This document shows, one piece after another, positions 1-5,179 of a DNA stretch of 6,420 bases. Location: contig CAJTTS010000149.1 in assembly GCA_910579155.1 (NCBI GenBank), forward strand, positions 1 to 6,420. The letters are read 5' to 3'. The first letter of the stretch is position 1, and each line of letters begins with the position of its first letter. Origin of the DNA: an uncultured Oscillospiraceae bacterium. GTDB taxonomy: Bacteria > Bacillota_A > Clostridia > Oscillospirales > Oscillospiraceae. The notes under the pieces were generated by a model. It saw only the letters and a list, made by a program, of their open reading frames with translations, ran no database searches and was not told the DNA's origin. The position numbers and the translations under genes are program-made.

Positions 1-188
1 CCACCGACTCCAACCTGTCCGCCGATCTGGGCAAGTGCGTCAACGAGTTCAAGTCCCGGGCTGTTATGGAGGGCTTTACCGACGCCGATTGGGATCAGTT
101 CCAGGCCGACCTCCAGGCCTACAAGCTGGACGAGTACGTGGCCCTGTATCAGAAGTATTTCGATGCTTACCTGGAGGCTCAGAAGTAA
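1..188 (+). CDS. ABC transporter sugar-binding protein, C-terminal end (partial)
   Basis: Reading from base 3, an open frame of 61 codons runs to TAA at 186-188; the rest of the gene lies left of the window. The tail is rich in acidic, aromatic and lysine residues (ends KYFDAYLEAQK) and follows the pattern DADWDQFQADLQAYKLDEYV. This is how LplA/aldouronate-type extracellular solute-binding proteins end: a D/E-W-D..Y/F helix, then a final helix with the form YxxxYDxYL. Such proteins are lipoproteins outside the membrane that deliver oligosaccharides to an ABC permease. The sucrase and fructokinase downstream suggest sucrose or a fructo-oligosaccharide as the substrate. Family assignment rests on the C-terminus only; specificity is inferred from context. 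Confidence 0.7.
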   Translation, partial: TDSNLSADLGKCVNEFKSRAVMEGFTDADWDQFQADLQAYKLDEYVALYQKYFDAYLEAQK

Positions 189-218
189 TCGCTTTTGAGC
201 ACAGGTTTTCCCTCCTCC

Positions 219-251
219 CTCCCCCGCCCTCCCCTTTGGGGGGCGGGGGAG
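219..251 (+). terminator. GC-rich hairpin after the binding-protein gene; weak terminator or mRNA-stabilising stem
   Basis: CTCCCCCGCCC (219-229) is a perfect 11-bp inverted match to GGGCGGGGGAG (241-251), and CCC/GGG inside the loop can add three pairs. It begins 30 bases after the TAA of the binding-protein gene. Only TTTC follows the stem, then a run of A, so the U-tract is poor for a Rho-independent terminator. It may be a leaky terminator or a 3' stabilising hairpin that lets the transporter mRNA outnumber the enzyme mRNA. The hairpin is seen; its function is inferred. Confidence 0.6.
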
Positions 252-274
252 TTTCAAAAAAGTCAATTCAAACG

Positions 275-300
275 GAATGCGTCTTCTCATAAGCGCATTC
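275..300 (+). promoter_or_regulatory. Inverted repeat upstream of the GH32 gene
   Basis: GAATGCG (275-281) and CGCATTC (294-300) are a perfect 7-bp inverted repeat with a 12-base spacer, ending six bases before the GGAGG ribosome binding site of the sucrase gene. It could be an operator for a sugar-responsive regulator (the half-sites are about two helical turns apart) or an RNA hairpin near the ribosome binding site. I see no convincing -35/-10 pair in 252-316, so the sucrase is probably read through from upstream. Confidence 0.4.
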
Positions 301-316
301 AGCTATGGAGGTTCAT

Positions 317-1810
317 GTGATTAGCAATATTTTAAGAGAAGCGCGAAACTATGAGGAAATTATGGAGCAGTTGATCCCGGAGCATGCCCGTCCCTCGTTC
401 CATCTGTCTTCCCGTGTCGGATGGATGAACGATCCCAATGGCTTTTCCTATTATCAAGGGAAATACCATCTGTTTTATCAGTATTATCCGTATGAATCCA
501 AATGGGGCCCCATGCACTGGGGCCACGCGGTCAGTGAGGACCTGCTCCACTGGGAGTATCTCCCCGCCGCCATCGCGCCGGACACCCTCGCCGATAAGGA
601 CGGGTGCTTTTCGGGAAGCGCGGTGGAGCTGGCCGACGGCAGACATCTTCTGATGTACACCGGGGTCTTTAAAGGCCCTGCTCGTCCGGATGGAACCTGC
701 GATGACACGCAGACACAGTGTGTTGCAGTGGGAGACGGTATTAACTATGAAAAATATTCCGGCAATCCCGTTTTGACTGACGCAGACATTCCCGATGGCA
801 GCAGCAAAGTGGATTTCCGTGATCCCAAGCTGTGGAAGGAGGCAGATGGGACCTTCCGCTGCGTGGTGGGAAACCGTCCAGCGGATGGCAGCGGCCAAAT
901 CTTGTATTATTCCAGTTCAGACGGCTTCCACTGGAAATTTGAAAGTGTTCTGGCCGAGAATAAAAACCGTTTCGGCCTGATGTGGGAGTGTCCTGACTTC
1001 TTTGCGCTGGATGGGAAATATGTTCTCCTGACCAGCCCTCAGGATATGCTGCCAAGTGGGTTTGAGTACCACAACGGAAACGGAACGCTGTGCTTGATCG
1101 GCGGCTTTGACGAGCAAGGCAAGACCTTCCAGGAGGAGCGCAATCAGGCCATTGATTACGGTATCGACTTTTATGCCCCTCAGACCCTGCTCACCCCTGA
1201 CGGGCGGCGCGTCATGATAGCTTGGATGCAAAACTGGGACACCCTCTCCATCGCCTCGCTGAAAACTCCATGGTTTGGACAGATGACGGTTCCTCGGGAG
1301 CTGTCCGTCAAAAATGGCAGATTGTATCAGTGGCCGGTTCGTGAGCTGAATGCTTTGCGGAGCGGACGCGTCTCTTATCAAAGCATAGACTTCGAGGGTG
1401 AGCTAACCTTAGAAGGCGTCAAAGGCCGAACGGTGGACGTTACCATTACGTTGAAGCCCGGTGACGAGAAACAGATTTATAAAAAATTTGCCGTCTGGTT
1501 CGGGCAAAATGATACCTGTCATACAGCCATCAGCTTCCGGCCCTACGAGTCCATCCTGAAAATAGACCGCAAGTTTTCCGGGTCCAGGCGGGCCATCATT
1601 CATCAGCGGAGATGCAAAGTCCCACAAAATGGCGGTCATATCACGTTCCGCATGATACTGGATCGGTTCAGTGCAGAAATCTTTGTCAATCAGGGTGAGC
1701 AAACGCTGTCAGCAACCATGTATACCGACCAATCCGCAGATGGCTTCAAGTTCTTTGCCGATGGAAGAGTCACCATGGACATCGAAAAGTACGATCTGGA
1801 CGGGAAATAA
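317..1810 (+). CDS. scrB: GH32 beta-fructofuranosidase / sucrose(-6-phosphate) hydrolase
   Basis: This enzyme cleaves the beta-fructoside bond of sucrose or short fructo-oligosaccharides in the cytoplasm. It has all three GH32 acidic motifs, numbered from the GTG start: WMNDPNG at 36-42 with the nucleophile Asp39, FRDP with the transition-state-stabilising Asp169, and WECPDFF with the acid/base Glu224. FSGS is at 98-101. The five-bladed propeller spans about 20-345, and a C-terminal beta-sandwich follows (typical LDRFSAEIFVNQGE strand). At 497 residues it has normal family length, with no signal peptide. GTG at 317 is preferred because GGAGG lies at 307-311, five bases upstream. An in-frame ATG at 305 would add four residues, but its own first codons contain that GGAGG and it has no site of its own. 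With an ABC-type importer upstream and no visible PTS, free sucrose is the more likely substrate than sucrose-6-phosphate; this is inference. The fructokinase gene follows 11 bases later. Confidence 0.92.
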   Translation: MISNILREARNYEEIMEQLIPEHARPSFHLSSRVGWMNDPNGFSYYQGKYHLFYQYYPYESKWGPMHWGHAVSEDLLHWEYLPAAIAPDTLADKDGCFSGSAVELADGRHLLMYTGVFKGPARPDGTCDDTQTQCVAVGDGINYEKYSGNPVLTDADIPDGSSKVDFRDPKLWKEADGTFRCVVGNRPADGSGQILYYSSSDGFHWKFESVLAENKNRFGLMWECPDFFALDGKYVLLTSPQDMLPSGFEYHNGNGTLCLIGGFDEQGKTFQEERNQAIDYGIDFYAPQTLLTPDGRRVMIAWMQNWDTLSIASLKTPWFGQMTVPRELSVKNGRLYQWPVRELNALRSGRVSYQSIDFEGELTLEGVKGRTVDVTITLKPGDEKQIYKKFAVWFGQNDTCHTAISFRPYESILKIDRKFSGSRRAIIHQRRCKVPQNGGHITFRMILDRFSAEIFVNQGEQTLSATMYTDQSADGFKFFADGRVTMDIEKYDLDGK

Positions 1811-1821
1811 GGAGGCTGGCA

Positions 1822-2796
1822 ATGAATCAGAAATTTGACGTCGTGGCGTTGGGAGAGCTGTTGATAGATTTTACCCAGAATGGTATCAGCGAACAGGGCA
1901 ATCCTCTGCTGGAGGCCAATCCTGGCGGAGCGCCCTGCAACGTGCTGGCCATGCTTCAGAAGCTGGGGAAATCCACCGCTTTTGTGGGCAAGGTGGGTGA
2001 CGATATGTTTGGCCGCCAACTCCGCGAGGTGGCAGGGAAGGCTGGCATCGACCTGACGAATTTGGTGATGGACCCTGCCGCTCATACCACCTTGGCCTTT
2101 GTCCAAACCTTTGCCAACGGCGACCGGGACTTTTCATTCTACCGTGACCCCGGCGCAGATATGCTGCTCACTGTGGATGAGGTGCCCGAGGCTGCAATCG
2201 CTCAGAGCCGCATCTTCCACTTCGGCACTCTGTCAATGACGCATCCCGGTGTGCGGGAGGCTACCAAGAAAGCCGTGGCCTGCGCCAAAAACGCAGGAGT
2301 AATCGTATCCTTTGACCCCAATCTCCGTCCGCCCCTGTGGACCGATTTCGATAACGCTCGGATGCAGATTTCCTGGGGTTTGGGCCAATGCGATGTATTG
2401 AAGATTGCCGATAATGAGCTGGAGTTCATGACCGGTCAGACAGATTTTAACAAAGGCGCCGGCATACTCCAGGCAAAGTATCCCAACATACGTATACTGA
2501 ACGTGACTGCCGGGGCTGACGGCAGCTATTCTTACTACGGCAGCAAGAGAGTTTTTGTCCCCTCCATCCATCTGGGCGGCACCATTGAGACCACCGGCGC
2601 GGGAGATACTTTTTGCGCCTGTGTGCTGAATTTTGTGCTGGAACACGGTGTAGAAGACTTGACTGAGGACGACCTGGCCGCCATGCTGCGCTTTGCCAAC
2701 GCCGCAGCTTATATTGTCACCACCAGAAAGGGCGCCATCCGCTCAATGCCGGAGAAAGCGGAGGTGGAGGCCCTGATCAGCAGGGTGACCGGCTGA
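1822..2796 (+). CDS. scrK: PfkB/ribokinase-family fructokinase
   Basis: It phosphorylates fructose released by the upstream sucrase to fructose-6-phosphate with ATP, in the cytoplasm. The 324-residue protein has the N-terminal sugar-binding glycine motif NPGGAPCN (33-40) followed by KVGDDMFG, an internal SFDPNLRPPLW segment typical of fructokinases, and the C-terminal PfkB signature TTGAGDTF with the catalytic base Asp262 in the anion hole GAGD. Length and both ends look complete. GGAGG at 1811-1815 lies six bases before ATG, and the gene starts 11 bases after the sucrase stop, so translation in one operon is very likely. Other PfkB sugar kinases (2-keto-3-deoxygluconate, ribose) share the fold. 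The neighbouring sucrase and the LGELLIDF start make fructose the best call. Confidence 0.92.
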   Translation: MNQKFDVVALGELLIDFTQNGISEQGNPLLEANPGGAPCNVLAMLQKLGKSTAFVGKVGDDMFGRQLREVAGKAGIDLTNLVMDPAAHTTLAFVQTFANGDRDFSFYRDPGADMLLTVDEVPEAAIAQSRIFHFGTLSMTHPGVREATKKAVACAKNAGVIVSFDPNLRPPLWTDFDNARMQISWGLGQCDVLKIADNELEFMTGQTDFNKGAGILQAKYPNIRILNVTAGADGSYSYYGSKRVFVPSIHLGGTIETTGAGDTFCACVLNFVLEHGVEDLTEDDLAAMLRFANAAAYIVTTRKGAIRSMPEKAEVEALISRVTG

Positions 2797-2829
2797 CCGT
2801 CCCTTCCGCCGGCGATTCCAACAGGGGAT

Positions 2830-4290
2830 ATGGGAGGGGACAAGGACACCGGAGGCAGCATCACGGAACCGGGCAACGATAAGGAGTTTTCGGATTTGAC
2901 CTCGCCAGAAGCTCAAGAAGCAGCCTATCGTTACAAAGCATTTTTTTGCCCAGCTATGGATGGCACGGATCAACCGTATGTGGGTGATACCATGCCTTTC
3001 TATGAGGATGGTGTTTATTACATCTACTATCTAAAAGATAGGGGTGATTCCCGCAACCATTCGGTCTATCTGGCGACTACCACGGATCTTGTGAACTATA
3101 CCGAATATGATGATGTGGTGCTAGAGTCTACCCCAGGCGCGCAGGACGACTGGATCGGTACCGGTTCCGTGGTGAATGTCGATGGGAAATACTATCTGTT
3201 CTACACCGGGCACACCGATGGGCCCATGGAATATAAGGAGAAGGTCATGATTGCGGTGGGCGACAGTCCTTTGGCATTCAAAAAACTGCCAGATTGGGAA
3301 CTCGTTCCGCCCGATGAATTGGGCCAAAAGCGTGATTTCCGTGATCCGCAGGCTTACTATGACCCAGAGACAGGAACCATTTCCCTGACTGTGACTGCCG
3401 CCCAAGACGGTGTGGCACGGATTTTGAAGTTTACGTTAAGCGCCGATCTGCAGACCGCCGTTTATGATGGAATCATTTTCACCGATCCGACAGGCGATTT
3501 TTGGAACCTGGAGTGCAGCGACACTTTCCGGATAGGAGATACTTGGTACATCACCTATTCGAGACAGGATGATACGCTTTGGTTTGCCAGCTCCCATACG
3601 CCATACGGCCCCTATGGAGAGGCAAAACGTGTAGACGGCAAGCTGTTTTATGCCGCCAAACATGTGGAGGACGGTGAAAACGCCTATATGGTGGGTTGGG
3701 CGCGCCGGTCAAGCGCAATGTCCTCTACCGCAGGCGTCACCGACTGGGCTGGAAACCTTGTGGTGCAGAAAATCGTTCAAACGGAAAACGGGGATCTGGT
3801 TCTGGTGCCGGTAGACGCCATTACTGACGGCTTTACTGTCCGCCGGTTGCTGGCAATTGAGGAGCCGCATATGTTTGTGGAGGCCGAGGATGCCTTCACC
3901 TACACTGATGTCTTTACCTGCTATGAAAGTTTCCTGCTCAGCGGTGAGTTCCGCTATGAAAAGGGAGGCTCCTTTGGGTTGAGCTTTGATTTTAATGGAG
4001 ACCCCGAATTAAACAAGTTTATTACAATCAATCCCGCTGAAAACAAGCTTCAGCTTTGGTTTAATAATGGCACCACCCTGATTACCGAGGCGGCAGCTGA
4101 GTTGCAGCCAGGTAAGACCTATTCCTTCACGTACATTCAAGAGGGCTCTGTGGGTATTTTTTACATCGACAATATAGCATCGTTAACGGTCCGCTTGTAT
4201 GGTGCCAGCGGCAAGCCTATCCAGCTTTTTGCAGAAAATAACAGTGTGCTGTTCACATCGCTGCGGCAGTATACAAAGCTTTCATTTTGA
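2830..4290 (+). CDS. Diverged GH32 fructan-hydrolase-like protein without a signal peptide
   Basis: This second GH32-type protein (486 residues from ATG) keeps the catalytic triad in the variant form of the family. The nucleophile region reads VGDTMPFYEDG (Asp53) in place of WMNDPNG; DFRDP supplies Asp172 and LECSD supplies Glu228. WIGTGS (108-113) matches the FSGS strand of classical members. A beta-sandwich C-terminal domain occupies about 345-486. Substrate is unknown; a beta-fructoside such as an inulin- or levan-type oligosaccharide is inferred from family and operon. The N-terminus (GGDKDTGGSITEPGNDKE) resembles the flexible linker after a lipoprotein cysteine, yet no hydrophobic signal or lipobox precedes it: the frame is closed by the fructokinase TGA 36 bases upstream. 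The ATG at 2830 has only AGGGG two bases away, which is too close. An in-frame TTG at 2896 has AAGGAG (2881-2886) nine bases upstream and is a credible alternative start that would drop the linker. No terminator is visible after the stop. Confidence 0.8.
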   Translation: MGGDKDTGGSITEPGNDKEFSDLTSPEAQEAAYRYKAFFCPAMDGTDQPYVGDTMPFYEDGVYYIYYLKDRGDSRNHSVYLATTTDLVNYTEYDDVVLESTPGAQDDWIGTGSVVNVDGKYYLFYTGHTDGPMEYKEKVMIAVGDSPLAFKKLPDWELVPPDELGQKRDFRDPQAYYDPETGTISLTVTAAQDGVARILKFTLSADLQTAVYDGIIFTDPTGDFWNLECSDTFRIGDTWYITYSRQDDTLWFASSHTPYGPYGEAKRVDGKLFYAAKHVEDGENAYMVGWARRSSAMSSTAGVTDWAGNLVVQKIVQTENGDLVLVPVDAITDGFTVRRLLAIEEPHMFVEAEDAFTYTDVFTCYESFLLSGEFRYEKGGSFGLSFDFNGDPELNKFITINPAENKLQLWFNNGTTLITEAAAELQPGKTYSFTYIQEGSVGIFYIDNIASLTVRLYGASGKPIQLFAENNSVLFTSLRQYTKLSF

Positions 4291-4319
4291 TATTGTCCAA
4301 TAGAACGCGATCATGGGGT

Positions 4320-4485
4320 TGTCGAGGATGACATTCCTGAAAGGCTGCATAATCGAATCAAAGTGACAATTAATTGAACGGGTCATGGCATAAGCTGTTC
4401 AGTCGACAAGGTGTAGCGGCTTTTGCTCTAGTCGTGCGCATGTCGAAACCTGTCGAACGATTTTTCGTGACAGATCCTGTCGACA
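4320..4485. repeat. Cluster of TGTCGA hexamers (possible protein-binding array)
   Basis: TGTCGA occurs on the + strand at 4320-4325, 4441-4446, 4451-4456 and 4478-4483, and on the - strand at 4403-4408 and 4480-4485. The last overlaps its + strand copy to form TGTCGACA. Two copies (TGTCGAA at 4441 and 4451) are tandem, exactly 10 bases apart, and a related GTCG sits at 4431, so three copies lie on nearly the same face of the helix. The gap between genes is not otherwise repetitive. Clustering next to a promoter and a RepA-like gene suggests a regulator, recombinase or replication-initiator site; which one cannot be told from the sequence. Confidence 0.5.
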
Positions 4486-4495
4486 GGGATATAAT
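4467..4495 (+). promoter_or_regulatory. Sigma-A-type promoter for the sigma-like gene
   Basis: GTGACA (4467-4472, five of six matches to TTGACA), a 17-base spacer and a perfect TATAAT (4490-4495) make a near-consensus housekeeping promoter pointing toward the sigma-like gene. The expected start is near 4502, giving a leader of about 187 bases before the ATG at 4689. It is the best promoter in the window. Confidence 0.7.
4476..4487. promoter_or_regulatory. Perfect 12-bp palindrome inside the promoter spacer (probable operator)
   Basis: CCTGTCGACAGG is fully self-complementary and lies wholly between the -35 and -10 boxes. A dimeric regulator bound there would block or remodel RNA polymerase binding. 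It contains the TGTCGA hexamer repeated upstream, so one protein may bind the whole region. The palindrome is seen; its use as an operator is inferred. Confidence 0.5.
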
Positions 4496-4688
4496 TTTAT
4501 TTCGGCGGAAGCCAAACTCTGCAGCTTTCCGGTGAGGTTCACACCGATGTGTGACCTCTGACATTCATGGGCCGCACAGGGCATTTGAACCCCACTGTAC
4601 GATGAAATATCCATGAGTGTTCCACAGTATTTGGCGCTGTGCCGGCAGCGCGGGTGTGCGCCTTTTCGTGTAAGCGGAAAGGACGTCT
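4496..4688 (+). other. Long structured leader / intergenic segment before the sigma-like gene
   Basis: Part of the 398-base gap 4291-4688, in which I support no gene; 4291-4319 and 4326-4402 show nothing recognisable. Downstream of the promoter the transcript can fold. GAGGT-CACAC (4534-4544, one bulged T at 4539) pairs with GTGTGACCTC (4549-4558) around a CGAT loop. GCGCTG (4634-4639) pairs with CAGCGC (4646-4651). The second arm of that stem can instead form a short GCGC/GCGC stem (4648-4651 with 4658-4661) followed by CTTTT. The last two are mutually exclusive, as in attenuation, but the terminator-like alternative is short. No known riboswitch class is recognised. Confidence 0.3.
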
Positions 4689-5075
4689 ATGAACGACACG
4701 GTCGTTACTTATCAAGGCCAGCAAGTATCAGTGCCAAAGGAGGTCGCAGACTTTTTAGAGCGGGACCGCCGCCGTATGCGGGCGCAGTACAAGCGGGATC
4801 AAAGGCACCTGAGTAGAAGGAATTTTGAAACGGTGCTGTCCAGCTATGGGGATGCCGAGCGTGTGACGGAGGACATCGCTTTGAAGAACCTCCAGCTTGA
4901 AACACTGCGGGAAGCCGTGGCCGGATTGGGCGAACGGGAGCAAACGCTGATTTCCCTCCGATATGACGAAGAATTGTCCATGGAGGAGATTGGCAGGCGT
5001 CTGGGCGTGTCCAGGATGGCCATCTCAAAGCGGCTGAGAACGCTGCACCGAAAATTGAACCGCGCTGTCAGTTGA
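4689..5075 (+). CDS. Sigma-70 region-4-like DNA-binding protein of a mobile element
   Basis: This 128-residue protein has a sigma-70 region 4 (about 65-125). The stretch LREAVAGLGEREQTLISLRYDEELSMEEIGRRLGVSRMAISKRLRTLHRKL is split here as LREAVAGLGEREQTL, then ISLRYDEELSMEEIG, then the helix-turn-helix at about 97-118 (RRLGVSRMAISKRL). The N-terminal half (MNDTVVTYQGQQVSVPKEV, then a charged segment with RRNFETVLSS) is a pattern I associate with small sigma-like proteins in clostridial conjugative or mobilisable elements. There is no region 2, so it cannot melt a -10 element as a classical sigma factor does; it may be a -35-binding activator or a partner of another protein. AAAGGA (4678-4683) lies five bases before ATG. 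It is probably driven by the promoter at 4467-4495. Its stop codon sits in the loop side of its own terminator. Confidence 0.85.
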   Translation: MNDTVVTYQGQQVSVPKEVADFLERDRRRMRAQYKRDQRHLSRRNFETVLSSYGDAERVTEDIALKNLQLETLREAVAGLGEREQTLISLRYDEELSMEEIGRRLGVSRMAISKRLRTLHRKLNRAVS

Positions 5076-5100
5076 CAGCGCGGTTCAATTTTTTATTTTT
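5051..5100 (+). terminator. Strong intrinsic terminator overlapping the end of the sigma-like gene
   Basis: Bases 5051-5069 pair perfectly with 5074-5092 (core TTGAACCGCGCTGTC / GACAGCGCGGTTCAA) around an AGTT loop, and TTTTATTTTT follows immediately. The stem includes the last codons of the sigma-like gene, and its TGA (5073-5075) lies at the loop. It separates that transcript from the ATPase gene downstream. Confidence 0.9.
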
Positions 5101-5106
5101 CCATGG

Positions 5107-5157
5107 TTTACAAACTCTCTCTGAGTGTCCTATGTAAATGAGAGGGTGATCCTCTCA
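5107..5157 (+). promoter_or_regulatory. Weak candidate promoter and inverted repeat before the ATPase gene
   Basis: After the terminator a new start signal is expected. TTTACA (5107-5112, five of six) is followed 18 bases later by TATGTA (5131-5136), a poor -10. TGAGAGG (5139-5145) and CCTCTCA (5151-5157) form a perfect 7-bp inverted repeat with a five-base spacer. It overlaps the expected transcription start, so it is a possible operator or a 5' mRNA hairpin. Both are suggestive only. Confidence 0.3.
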
Positions 5158-5179
5158 ATACACTTAAGGAGGATAGCAC

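Noticed and set aside
35..292. 85-residue + strand open frame starting at 35
   Set aside because: It overlaps the binding-protein tail in another frame, then runs through the hairpin as a Pro/Gly stretch. It has low-complexity composition and no ribosome site.
332..898. 188-residue - strand open frame
   Set aside because: Antisense to the GH32 catalytic domain, with no recognisable motif; the + strand product carries all family motifs.
2233..2646. 137-residue - strand open frame within the fructokinase gene
   Set aside because: Shadow of scrK, without a ribosome site or family features.
2794..2832. scrK and second GH32 in the same frame, separated only by TGA: possible read-through fusion
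   Set aside because: The kinase has its normal length and C-terminus, and the 33-base spacer shows no read-through signal I can recognise; same frame has a one-in-three chance.
4363..4393. Possible second promoter GTGACA with a downstream CATAAG-like box
   Set aside because: No -10 hexamer at acceptable spacing matches TATAAT in more than a few positions.
4399..4614. - strand open frames across the gap 4370-4724
   Set aside because: Short overlapping frames with no ribosome site or recognisable domain; they cover the promoter and hexamer array, which explain the region better.
4613..4816. 67-residue + strand open frame (MSVPQYLALCRQRGCAPF...) overlapping the sigma-like gene
   Set aside because: No ribosome binding site, and its second half is an out-of-frame reading of the sigma-like gene. 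The first ~25 residues look faintly protein-like, so it is kept only as a possible leader peptide and not annotated as a gene.
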